From Chitinophagaceae bacterium (GTDB taxonomy: Bacteria; Bacteroidota; Bacteroidia; Chitinophagales; Chitinophagaceae): a stretch of 35,727 bases of DNA. Shown here one piece after another: positions 1-9,295 of this stretch (the first letter of the stretch is position 1; each line of letters starts with the position of its first letter). The stretch covers positions 1 to 35,727 of the forward strand of contig CANCPA010000024.1 in the NCBI GenBank assembly GCA_947379895.1. The letters run 5' to 3'. Both the position numbers and the translations under genes were made by a program. Under the pieces are notes generated by a model. The model had not been told where the DNA came from, ran no database searches, and saw nothing but the letters and a program-made list of their open reading frames with translations.

Positions 1-88
1 AAAACGAAAAACCTATAACGTAATACCAAAAACGTAAAACCTATTACTTAAACCCTACACCTTCTATCTCAAACCATTTACTAAAACC

Positions 89-549
89 GAGATTTCCAAC
101 ATTACTAAGCTCTAAAGCAACTTAGCAGAGCTATTAACCGACATATCCATGCTAAAAAGCAACGTTGCAGAGCTAATTAACAACATTGACAACATAATTA
201 ACAACATTGACAGCTTAATATTTATCCTTCAGACATTAAATAACAACATTTTGTAGCTAATGCTCATCATTGAATCGCTAATTTGTATCATCTTGTCACT
301 TATTAGCGGCAAAGGCGCATTCGATAACAACTTTGACGGGTTCGAAAGAAACTATGATGCCTTCAATAACAACCTTGATGCCTTCAATAAAGGCATTGAG
401 GTGTTCAACTGAAACATTGAGGTATTCAATAGTAAAGTAGGTGCTTTTAATAGAAACCCTTGACCCTTAATAGAAACTTTGATGCCTTCAATTGAAACAT
501 TGATGCGTTTATTTAAAACATGCATAGTCTCAATTTAAAAAATGCTAAA
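89..549. repeat. Degenerate 21-bp tandem array A (about 22 units, consensus near TTCAATAACAACATTGATGCC)
   Basis: Units stay in 21-bp phase, e.g. 173 ctaattaacaacattgacaac, 194 ataattaacaacattgacagc, 320 ttcgataacaactttgacggg, 341 ttcgaaagaaactatgatgcc, 362 ttcaataacaaccttgatgcc, 383 ttcaataaaggcattgaggtg, 404 ttcaactgaaacattgaggta; one 20-bp unit near 467. Confidence 0.85.
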
Positions 550-623
550 CCAAAAAGAAAAGTGATTAGATTGTCAATAAATCATTTTAATTATTCTATT
601 TCATTTAATGGTGAAATAAAAAA

Positions 624-804
624 GATAAATAGTATTTCAGCGTTCACTGAATCAAGCAGAGTATTCAAGTGGCAACCTTTATCTAGTAAATTCAATTTGC
701 AGTTCAATAATTTAAGACTCCTAACTTATTAATGGGAATTAATTTTATTTGCTCTTGTACAAAGAGTAATATAATCGGCATTTTAGTAGAGTGTTTGAAA
801 ATTT
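624..804 (+). repeat. Conserved upstream block, copy 1 (direct repeat of 8663-8845)
   Basis: Shares gataaatagta, caacctttatctag/aacctttatctag, taaattcaa.ttgc, ttatttgctctt.tacaaagagtaatataatcggcattttagta and gtgtttg.aaaattt with 8663-8845. Confidence 0.85.
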
Positions 805-1084
805 AAAACAAATTATACCACTTTTTTTAAAGTCGATTGATTTACCAAAGAAGGTTTTCAAATGTATTATTGTTGTTAAATCAAGGTTTCAAATAAAATT
901 GGATTAGAAAGTGAGTAGTTATGAAATTTAAAGGGTAAACAATGGAATATACATTTTCTAAAGTTCCGAATCAGACAACATTCTTTAATAAATTACTTAA
1001 GGAATCACTTTTTATAGATTTTAAACCTAAAATAGTTAGTACTTTACTAGGGTAGAATCTTCATTGAGTGTTAATTAAAACGTT

Positions 1085-1124
1085 GTTATCATTTATCAAG
1101 ATTAAATTTTTGATAAATGATAAC
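1085..1124. promoter_or_regulatory. Perfect 15-bp inverted repeat just upstream of the first beta-helix gene
   Basis: GTTATCATTTATCAA (1085-1099) / TTGATAAATGATAAC (1110-1124), 10-nt loop; the ATG is at 1163. Confidence 0.7.
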
Positions 1125-1162
1125 AGAAAAAACAACGATTAATTAACTAAACAATCAGCTAC

Positions 1163-4100
1163 ATGAAAAAGAATTTTCTCACCTATCTAATTTTGACATT
1201 TGTCTTAACGAGTGCATTCCATCCTTTGAATGCCAAGGCTAGTATTCAAGCTATTTATTTTGTTGATCCTTTAAATGGTAATGATGTAAATAATGGTACG
1301 AGCATCTCAACTGCATTTAAAACTATTGACAAGGCAAGACAAGTTGTAAGAACCATCAATAGTAGTATGACCGGCGATATATTTGTATATCTACGTGGAG
1401 GAACCTATACACTTTCGAGTACCATAACATTTGATGAATTCGATTCAGGAACTAATGGATTCAATATTATTTATCAGGCTTTTAGCAATGAAACCCCAAT
1501 TGTAAGTAGTGATGAAAGAGTAACAGGTTGGACTCTTTATGATGCAGCCAAGAACATTTATAAGGGTACTGCTTCAACTAGTTTTGATACTAGGCAATTA
1601 TATGTAAATGGTTTTCGTGCCATACGTGCTAGAAGTGGTGGAGGGCTGAATAATAGTTCCTTCGATTCTCTCGGTCATAAAACAACTGATATAGGTATAT
1701 TAAGTTGGAAAAATATTAACAACCTTGAAATGGTGTACAATGAAAAATGGACAAATTCGCGATGTGGTGTTAGTGCTGTTAGCCTTGATGATCCAGATAC
1801 ACTCCGAATCACCCTTAAGCAACCCGGTTGGAGATATTGTAGTAATAGGGGATTGACCTCTTGTACTAATCCTTGGTATTATGAAAATGCATACGAATTA
1901 TTAGATAGTGAAGGCGAATGGTATTTGGATAAGTCAGGGGCTATCAATGGCACAGCCAATACATTTTATTACAAACCCTATTCATCCGAAGATATGAATA
2001 CTGCAACAGTAGTTGCACCAAAATTAGAAAAACTAATAACTATTCAGGGCAGTAAATTTAGTTCCTTAGTCCATAATATTCAATTTGTTGGACTCAACTG
2101 TCAGTTTACAACTTGGGTAAGACCTAATGGTACTAGTGGGCATTCTGATGTTCAAAATAATGCGTTATTACAAACTGTTGCGAATACTTATACAGTAGAT
2201 GGCGCGGCAATCACTTTGAAAAATGCTAACAACATTCTTTTTGAAAGATGTGCTTTTTCCAAATTAGGTTGTGTTGGCATCAATGTATTTACTGGTTGCA
2301 AGAATAATTTAGTACAAGGATGTACATTTTCTGATATTTCAGGAAATGGATTACAATTTGGAGATTATAATGGTTGGAGTACTTCTACAAGTCCAAATTA
2401 TATCTTAACCAATAATGATACTGCCATTTTGAGAAATAATGATGTAAGGAACTGTTTTTTTGATAAATGTGGTGTGGAGTATCGCTCTTCTACTGCGATT
2501 GGTGCAGTATTTCCTCAAAATATGGATATAGTCAATAATGAAATTGGTAATATGCCTTATGGAGGTACTCATTTAGGTTGGGGTTGGACAAATTACAGTA
2601 CTTCTAACATGAAAAATAATACTGTAAAACATAACTATTACCATAACGTCTTAGCAGAATTAGATGATTGTGCAGGCATGTATTTCTTAGGACCAAATGG
2701 TTCTAGTTCAGAAGTATCTCCTGTGGATAGCAATTTTGTAAGAACATCGCATGATCATGCACTATATTTTGATAACGGTTCAAGTTGGTACACTGGAAAT
2801 AATAATGTTTTTGACGATATAGTATCTGTCAACATCAACATTTCTTCTGCCGATAAGCATGATATTCATATTAGTAATACTTATGCCGATGATAATACCT
2901 ATTGGAACAATGGCACAAATTGTACAGTAAATCCAATTAATGTAGTCTCTAACGGTAATTGGCCATTAACTGCTAAAAATGTAATTGCGGATGCAGGTCT
3001 AACTAATAACTATAAAGATATTAGAGGCAGTTATTATGTAAATGAACATTTTAATAATACCATATTGGGTGCAGCGCCGGATAATTGGGTTCCAAATAGA
3101 TCGGGTGGTACAGTTTCGGCAGTTGATGTATTGATTAATGGAGATAAGAGTATTAAGTTAACGAAGACAATTACTTCGAATAATCTCAATATCACTAAAA
3201 ACTTCTTGCCTGTAAGTGGATACGTTTATGTACGTTATAAGGTGAAAACAGATGAAACTACAAGTTGGAAAAATGCAGCATATCTATATGACAGGAGTGG
3301 TGTACCTGTCACATGTATGATATTTAATGCAGGAAATATTCAATTGTACAAAGGACCCGGATTGTACACTACCATACAGTCTTTTACAGCGAACACTTGG
3401 TATGATATTAAGATTGCCCTAAATACCGCGAGCAAAAAACTTGATGTGTATATAAATGACACCCTAAAGCTTACTCAAGATACATTCAGAAACCGTGTTT
3501 CTGATATCGCTTCTGTACAGTTCGCCATAGGAAGTGGAAATACAGGCACCTTTTATTATGATAATGTAAAAGTATTTGCAGACCAAAATTTTGTAAATGA
3601 AAGTTTCGACAGTACTAAAATGGGGACTATTCCTTATGGATGGAAAGCAAATAATGCAGGAGTTGTTGGAGTGGATACAATTTCAGGAATTAAGTGTGTA
3701 AAGGTTTATAAATCAAATTCCTCAGGGTATTTAAATGCTACAAAAACTGTTGCACCAATGAGCGGTAAAGTATTTGTATGTGCCAAAATAAGAACTGAGG
3801 CTACTACCGATTGGAAAGGAATGCCTACTGTAATGGATAGGACAGGAACTGTTGCCGCAAGTGTCATTTTTAAAGATGGTAACATTCAATTATATTATGG
3901 AAGTGGCAGTTATACAATGATTCAACCTTTTACAGCAGGCAATTGGTACAGAATTATGTTAGTTATGAATACAGAGACAAATAAATTGGATGTATATGTG
4001 GATAGTGTATTAAAGGTATCTCAAGCCAATTTCAGAAATCCTGTAAAAGATATCAGTCAGGTTCAATTTGGTATCGGGGCAACCTTTACAGGTACACTTT

Positions 4101-4444
4101 ATTATGATGATGTTCAAATTTTCATCGACAATGTGACTGTGGTTAATACTTCGGTTAATAGCGAAAGAAATCAACTTAACATTACACCTGAAAACTTCGT
4201 ACAGAATAAATTTGTAGCGTATCCAAATCCATTCACTAACAATATTACAATTTTGCACAGTGTTGCAGGTGCTAATGATATCGTTAATATTTATTCCTTA
4301 CAAGGTGCTTTGATAGGGTCACAAAAGATTGTTCCTAATTCAAGTCAAAGCTATTTTAATACAAGTAAGTTGGCAAAAGGGCAGTATGTAATAAAATATA
4401 TTGGAGCTGTTCAACAACAGACTATTTTGGTGAATAAATTTTAA
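1163..4444 (+). CDS. Secreted right-handed beta-helix (pectate-lyase-like) protein with two tandem LamG-like modules and a T9SS C-terminal sorting domain
   Basis: Signal peptide; YFVDPLNGNDVNNGTSISTAFKTIDKA opening typical of beta-helix proteins; repeated module (NEHFNNT...YYDNVKVF / NESFDST...YYDDVQIF); C-terminal AYPNPFTNNITI...KLAKGQYVIKY. Confidence 0.85.
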   Translation: MKKNFLTYLILTFVLTSAFHPLNAKASIQAIYFVDPLNGNDVNNGTSISTAFKTIDKARQVVRTINSSMTGDIFVYLRGGTYTLSSTITFDEFDSGTNGFNIIYQAFSNETPIVSSDERVTGWTLYDAAKNIYKGTASTSFDTRQLYVNGFRAIRARSGGGLNNSSFDSLGHKTTDIGILSWKNINNLEMVYNEKWTNSRCGVSAVSLDDPDTLRITLKQPGWRYCSNRGLTSCTNPWYYENAYELLDSEGEWYLDKSGAINGTANTFYYKPYSSEDMNTATVVAPKLEKLITIQGSKFSSLVHNIQFVGLNCQFTTWVRPNGTSGHSDVQNNALLQTVANTYTVDGAAITLKNANNILFERCAFSKLGCVGINVFTGCKNNLVQGCTFSDISGNGLQFGDYNGWSTSTSPNYILTNNDTAILRNNDVRNCFFDKCGVEYRSSTAIGAVFPQNMDIVNNEIGNMPYGGTHLGWGWTNYSTSNMKNNTVKHNYYHNVLAELDDCAGMYFLGPNGSSSEVSPVDSNFVRTSHDHALYFDNGSSWYTGNNNVFDDIVSVNINISSADKHDIHISNTYADDNTYWNNGTNCTVNPINVVSNGNWPLTAKNVIADAGLTNNYKDIRGSYYVNEHFNNTILGAAPDNWVPNRSGGTVSAVDVLINGDKSIKLTKTITSNNLNITKNFLPVSGYVYVRYKVKTDETTSWKNAAYLYDRSGVPVTCMIFNAGNIQLYKGPGLYTTIQSFTANTWYDIKIALNTASKKLDVYINDTLKLTQDTFRNRVSDIASVQFAIGSGNTGTFYYDNVKVFADQNFVNESFDSTKMGTIPYGWKANNAGVVGVDTISGIKCVKVYKSNSSGYLNATKTVAPMSGKVFVCAKIRTEATTDWKGMPTVMDRTGTVAASVIFKDGNIQLYYGSGSYTMIQPFTAGNWYRIMLVMNTETNKLDVYVDSVLKVSQANFRNPVKDISQVQFGIGATFTGTLYYDDVQIFIDNVTVVNTSVNSERNQLNITPENFVQNKFVAYPNPFTNNITILHSVAGANDIVNIYSLQGALIGSQKIVPNSSQSYFNTSKLAKGQYVIKYIGAVQQQTILVNKF

Positions 4445-4446
4445 TA

Positions 4447-6274
4447 ATGAAAATAACTTTAAAGAAGATTAATGAATTTAAAATTGAGGGTTCAATAATA
4501 GCATGGCAGGAAACCTGCCATGCTATTTTATTCTTTCTGCTGTTTGTCTGTGTTCCTTATTTAAGCGTTGCCTCCAATATTGAAAAATCAATCATCATAA
4601 AAGTAAAACCGATATCTCTTACTAAAGAACAAGTGGCCGCAGTAAGAAAGGAACTTTTAAAAAAAGAAAGTGCTTATGATGAAAAGGATTCTATGATAAA
4701 CTCACCATTTAGCAGTCCGGGTTATCATACTACCTTAAAAGGAGGGCGAATACATTCTACTTTAGCCTCTTTAGGTTATGCTTTAAATTTGTTAGATGCA
4801 AATCAAGACAATTTCACTAACAGAGCCATCAAAATAATTGAAAAGGTGATTAGTCTTCAAGACACCAATAGAATAAGTAAAACATTCGGGATTTGGCCTT
4901 GGTATTTAGAAGAACCGTTGGATAAAATGAATCCCCCAGACCAAAATTGGGCAGACTTTTGCGGAACTAAGTTATTAGAAATTGTCATTAATCACGGTCA
5001 AAGATTGCCTCCCACCACTTCAAAAAAAATGGAGACTGCAATTATCAATGCAGCCAAAGAAATAGAGAAAAGGGATGTAAAGCCTTCCTATACAAATATT
5101 GCCTTGATGGGTACTTTTGTAACATTAATGGCAGGAGAAGTTTATGAAATACCTGAAAATTAAAAAATACGCTACAGAACGACTCGATAGATTTTATAAC
5201 TATACAAAGTCTGAGAATGGATTTACAGAATATAACAGCCCGACATACACAAAGGTTGCTGTAGATATACTCAATAAATTGCGTTACTATACTACTGATT
5301 CCATAGTATTAAAAAAGGTAAATGAGTTGTATGAAAAGGCATGGAGAGAGATAGCACTACATTATCATGTTCCAACACATCAATGGAGTGGGCCACATAG
5401 CAGGTGTTATAATACCTTATTGACAGATGATATTTCAAGATTCATTGATAATGCGAATGCAAAGACAGGCGATGTAAGGGTTTCATTAGATAATTATCGG
5501 TATCATGATAGTATTTCAGACGGTTTGAAATCCTTTTTTACAAATGTAAATTCAACCCGTTTAGTGGTCGATACTTTTAAAAAAAGTTATCCATCATTGA
5601 TAGGTACAACTTATATCACACCCAAATATGCTATAGGTTCTATAAATCAATCGGAAATGTGGAATCAAAGAAGGAATCTTGTTGCCTATTGGGGAAGTGG
5701 CAATAAAGTCGCAGCCTTACAATTGAGGTTTTTACATGATGGTTATGATTTTTCATCGGCTATTTTTAAAGGGGTGCAAGATGAAAATAGTATAGTCGGG
5801 GCAATTGGGTTTATCACAAATGGCGGCGATATTCATCCTAGTCTCGACAAAGTGAAAGGGGCTACAATTAAGGCAAAAGAACTAAAACTTCGATTTGAAT
5901 TTACAGGATATGGGGCATCATCTATTTTAGTAAAGAATAGTGACGATATAAGAGGGTATAGTGATGTTATTTTGAATGACGTATTCATTGCCCTTACCGT
6001 TCCTTATGCAGTTTTTGAAGATTTCAAAATTGAAAGAATATTTGGTTATGATAAAAGTAAGTCTTGGATAGACTTTGTATTCTATAAGGGAATGGAAAGG
6101 CTTTTTCAACTAGATAAAATTGAAAAGGCTGCTACTGCAATTGCTCTAACTATTTCCGACTATCCCATTAATAACTATCCCAAAATGGGCGTTTCAATCG
6201 AAGAAGGACTAATGCATGTAAAATGGGATAAATTATCTATAGAATCTCCTATTAAACCCTATAAAAATAAGTAG
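4447..6274 (+). pseudogene. Secreted protein (possible alpha-toroid polysaccharide-lyase-like fold) split by a one-base frameshift near 5156-5161
   Basis: ORFs 4447-5163 and 5144-6274 overlap in different frames. Removing one A from gaaaatt (5155-5161) gives the continuous reading ...GEVYEIPEIKKYATERLDRFYNYT...; the first ORF carries a hydrophobic leader. Confidence 0.7.
4497..4534 (+). terminator. Terminator-like hairpin lying inside the N-terminal coding part of the 4447 ORF
   Basis: AATAGCATGGCAGG (4497-4510) AAA CCTGCCATGCTATT (4514-4527), 14-bp perfect stem, followed by ttattcttt. Confidence 0.7.
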
Positions 6275-6304
6275 TTAGTATGATTGTTCTATTGCGTAAT
6301 CTAG

Positions 6305-6392
6305 GTTAAACGACCCTAACCACTGTGGTCGTCATGTTGACCATAGGAGACATCTCATCGGAAATAGTCCACGTCATATTTAGAAAAATAAA
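6305..6392. repeat. Dispersed repeat R1, copy a
   Basis: gttaaacgaccctaaccactgtggtcgtcatgttgaccataggagacatctcatcg...cgtcatatttagaaaaataaa; near-identical copy at 6500-6588. Confidence 0.9.
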
Positions 6393-6499
6393 TTGAGCAA
6401 CTTTAATTTATCCAATAGGTCCTTTTTGATCAATTGAGAATCGTCTATTCGAATGGTTCAGCAGACATGCCTGAAATAAATGGGAATAAAGTGTTGTCA

Positions 6500-6588
6500 G
6501 TTTAAACGACCCTAACCACTGTGGTCGTCATGTCGACGATAGGAGACATCTCATCGAAAATAGTCAACGTCATATTTAGAAAAGTAAA
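6500..6588. repeat. Dispersed repeat R1, copy b
   Basis: gtttaaacgaccctaaccactgtggtcgtcatgtcgacgataggagacatctcatcg...cgtcatatttagaaaagtaaa. Confidence 0.9.
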
Positions 6589-6590
6589 TG

Positions 6591-6667
6591 CACTTATCAT
6601 TCATCACTCATAGTTCAGCACTCTCTCCCAATCCTAAAATCTCTAAATCCGAAAAATCCTAATTCAG
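6591..6667. repeat. Dispersed repeat R2, copy a
   Basis: cacttatcattcatcactcatagttcagcactctctcccaatcctaaaatctctaaatcc...ctaattcag; copy at 6740-6816. Confidence 0.9.
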
Positions 6668-6739
6668 ACAATTTCTGTCATGCCGTAGGCATCTCATCGC
6701 AATAAACCCTTCAATTATAATTCCCTTACTATTTCAAAG

Positions 6740-6816
6740 CACTTATCATTCATCACTCATAGTTCATCACTCTCTCCCAATCCTAAAATCTTTAAATCCT
6801 ACAAATTCTAATTCAG
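6740..6816. repeat. Dispersed repeat R2, copy b
   Basis: cacttatcattcatcactcatagttcatcactctctcccaatcctaaaatctttaaatcc...ctaattcag. Confidence 0.9.
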
Positions 6817-6837
6817 GTACCCGCCTTTTGTGAAAAA

Positions 6838-6908
6838 ATCACTCTAATCACAATTAATCACTCTAATCACAAATCAATCACTCTAATCATCATTAATCAC
6901 AAATAATC
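6838..6908. repeat. Short tandem repeat based on aatcactctaatca
   Basis: aatcactctaatcacaatt / aatcactctaatcacaaatc / aatcactctaatcatcatt / aatcacaaat. Confidence 0.8.
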
Positions 6909-6942
6909 CTAATTCAGCCCCCCTCCTTCGCAACACCCCTTC

Positions 6943-7252
6943 AGGGCAATGTCATTAAGTTAAGCAATTTCTTATTGAGTTAGCTACCAAATCCCGAAGG
7001 GATGAAATTATTATAACAAACAAAATCGACCTACTTTAAACCCCAAAGGGGTGACATTATTATCGTCCAATTTTCAATTATTCAATTAATTATACTGTCA
7101 TCCCTTCGGGATTTTGTGGTATATATTTGACAATTCTATAATCATTTCATCCCTTCGGGATTTTCGAATAAAATCATATTGTTACCCAAATATTCTACTC
7201 AACAATGATTTCGTTTTAAACGGAATCTGCCTTAAATTAATGACATTGCCCT
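6943..7252. repeat. Composite inverted-repeat element with four CCCGAAGGGAT/CCCAAAGGGGT-type hairpins
   Basis: Outer arms AGGGCAATGTCATTAA (6943-6958) and TTAATGACATTGCCCT (7237-7252); inside are two forward hairpins (atcccgaagggatgaaattattat; accccaaaggggtgacattattat) then two reverse ones (gtcatcccttcgggat; ttcatcccttcgggat). Confidence 0.8.
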
Positions 7253-7266
7253 TCAGGGGAAGGGGC

Positions 7267-7307
7267 AAAAAAAATGACTGATAAAAGTCAACCATTTCTA
7301 TCAGTCA
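7267..7307 (-). terminator. Rho-independent terminator for the 7337-8254 gene
   Basis: Minus strand reads TGACTGATA...TATCAGTCA followed by TTTTTTTT. Confidence 0.75.
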
Positions 7308-7336
7308 AAAACTCATCAATTATATCTCATAGTTCA

Positions 7337-8254
7337 TCACTCCTTTAGGCTCTCCATCTTAAAGTCTAAAGTATCAATCACTCCCTTATGAAAGGTATGT
7401 GTTATCTTTTGTGTTACGACTTTTGGACCAGAAACTTGAATGATTGCCGTACAAGGTTTTACCTTAATGATTGAATAATCTCCTAATAAATCACTTGTAT
7501 CAGCCTTCGAAGTGCCTATAATCTCCACTTTTATCCCTTCCAAGTCTGCTCCTGTAGTTTCCAAAGTAATTTTCCCTTGAAATCCTCCATGATGAACACC
7601 CAAATCAACTGTTTTGGCATTCAAATGAAACCCTGCAACGAAATTGGGATGCAATAATTGAAAAGTAGGTAATAATAATTCCATCATATCAATATTTCCA
7701 TGAATCAATTTGATGGTCGTATCAATATTATCGTTTGCCACTGTACCACTATTTACGATTGTTCCAACCAATCCAATCTGACCATTAAAATTGGTAGCCA
7801 AAGTGGAATATGCCCCAAGCTGTATAGCCGTAATTCCATAAGTTTTATAGACAATATCATCTAACAAGGGTGTAATAATCTTAACTATCTTCTTTACAAA
7901 ACCAAGAATTTCAGAATCCTTCATGTCTTCTATGTCACTCATACTATAAGACATCTTTGCCATCAAATCCTTGTCACCAATTTTGGTGGCATAGGCCTTT
8001 GTTGCACCACATAATATGACCCCTGTCATTGCAATTGACAATTTATCTGCTGCTTTTTGTTCAGTAATACCACCCGTCTCAATGACTTTCCCTTCAAAGA
8101 GAGTATCTAATGTGGTTAGATTAGTTCCCAAATCTTCAGCCTCATTGTTAAAAGGTATCAGATTTTTATAAATCAACACCTCGTCTATCAAATAGGTTTT
8201 TAATTTAGTAGCCCGTGTTTTCTCATCGTTTTGAGATTGTGTATATTTCATCAT
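7337..8254 (-). CDS. Hypothetical protein with a C-terminal carboxypeptidase-regulatory-like (beta-sandwich) domain
   Basis: 305-aa ORF; C-terminus GKITLETTGADLEGIKVEIIGTSKADTSDLLGDYSIIKVKPCTAIIQVSGPKVV resembles CarboxypepD_reg-like repeats; no recognised N-terminal family. Confidence 0.7.
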   Translation of the reverse strand: MMKYTQSQNDEKTRATKLKTYLIDEVLIYKNLIPFNNEAEDLGTNLTTLDTLFEGKVIETGGITEQKAADKLSIAMTGVILCGATKAYATKIGDKDLMAKMSYSMSDIEDMKDSEILGFVKKIVKIITPLLDDIVYKTYGITAIQLGAYSTLATNFNGQIGLVGTIVNSGTVANDNIDTTIKLIHGNIDMMELLLPTFQLLHPNFVAGFHLNAKTVDLGVHHGGFQGKITLETTGADLEGIKVEIIGTSKADTSDLLGDYSIIKVKPCTAIIQVSGPKVVTQKITHTFHKGVIDTLDFKMESLKE

Positions 8255-8346
8255 TTTAATTTTAATTGTGTAATAATTTTGTTTAATTAATCTAATAATC
8301 CATCAATTTTAACCAGTTTTCTTCATTATCCTCCAATTTTGACCTC

Positions 8347-8599
8347 TTCCCAGTAACCTTGAGAGGCGTCCCAGATAGGTTTGTAGTCATTCCAGTTAAC
8401 TCGTGTAGCATTCCAACAAAGGTTAGGGGCGTCCCAGTAACCTTTGACTTCATTCCAGACGCTTTTAACCGCATTCCAGGAACTTTTAGGGGTTTCCTTG
8501 TTGCATTTTATTTGCATTCCAGTAACCTTGTGGGTCATTCCAGTAACGGTGTTAGGCAATCCAGCTACTTTGTGGGACATTCCAGAGCGTTTGTGGTGA
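8347..8599. repeat. Degenerate 21-bp tandem array B (12 units, consensus near ATTCCAGTAACCTTGTGGGGC)
   Basis: ttcccagtaaccttgagaggc / gtcccagataggtttgtagtc / attccagttaactcgtgtagc / attccaacaaaggttaggggc / gtcccagtaacctttgacttc / attccagacgcttttaaccgc / attccaggaacttttaggggt / one 22-bp unit / attccagtaaccttgtgggtc / attccagtaacggtgttaggc / aatccagctactttgtgggac / attccagagcgtttgtggtga. Confidence 0.93.
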
Positions 8600-8662
8600 A
8601 TTTTTTGAAGATAATAGTCTAACATCACAGACCTGTATTGCTAACCTTCAACTTCGTAAACT

Positions 8663-8845
8663 GATAAATAGTAGTACACAGTTCCCCGAATCACGTTCAG
8701 GGTTTCAACTTGAAACCTTTATCTAGCAAATTCAACTTGCTATTCAAAAAATTTAAGACTGCTAACTTATTCGTGGGGATTATTGTTATTTGCTCTTATA
8801 CAAAGAGTAATATAATCGGCATTTTAGTAAGTGTTTGGAAAATTT
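8663..8845 (+). repeat. Conserved upstream block, copy 2 (direct repeat of 624-804)
   Basis: aacctttatctagcaaattcaacttgc...ttatttgctcttatacaaagagtaatataatcggcattttagtaagtgtttggaaaattt. Confidence 0.85.
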
Positions 8846-9295
8846 CAGTGGCGAAACTAAGGGTTTATATTGATAGTACATGAATAAAAAAAAGAAATTA
8901 AATAATAGTATTCTTGTAGTTAGAATCTAATAATATTAAGGTATTCAGTTTTGTTGTTTTTTGGTATAATCATATTGAATTTTTACTAATCAAGCTCAAA
9001 ATCTTGTGCTGAAAAGTTTGTCATCAGCAATTAAACCTTTTATGTGTTATTTCTATTAGCCTTACTCTTTTATTAATATACTCAAAGTGTGATAGTTTGC
9101 TAAAAATGAAATCCTGCAATCTTTTAGTATCAAGGTTTTTCTTTGTACCTCTAGGATGAGTGGTTCATCTTAATCAATCTATATCATTTAATTATTGGAA
9201 TAAAAGTCCTACTTATCATTTGGAATATGGCATGAAAGCATCTGTTGATAAGTATAGAGTAATCTTATTGAAAGTAGAGGAAAAAAATAAGTAAA

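Noticed and set aside
520-732. 70-aa ORF as a gene
   Set aside because: Overlaps the end of array A and the conserved upstream block; not preserved as an ORF in the second copy of the block.
5144-5170. Programmed ribosomal frameshift as the preferred explanation
   Set aside because: No recognised slippery or stimulatory signal; a simple one-base indel in an A-rich stretch explains it more economically.
8292-8628. ORFs 8292-8474, 8326-8628 (-) and 8359-8622 (+) as genes
   Set aside because: All three overlap array B and are different frames of the same 21-bp repeat; several open frames are expected from repeated stop-free units.
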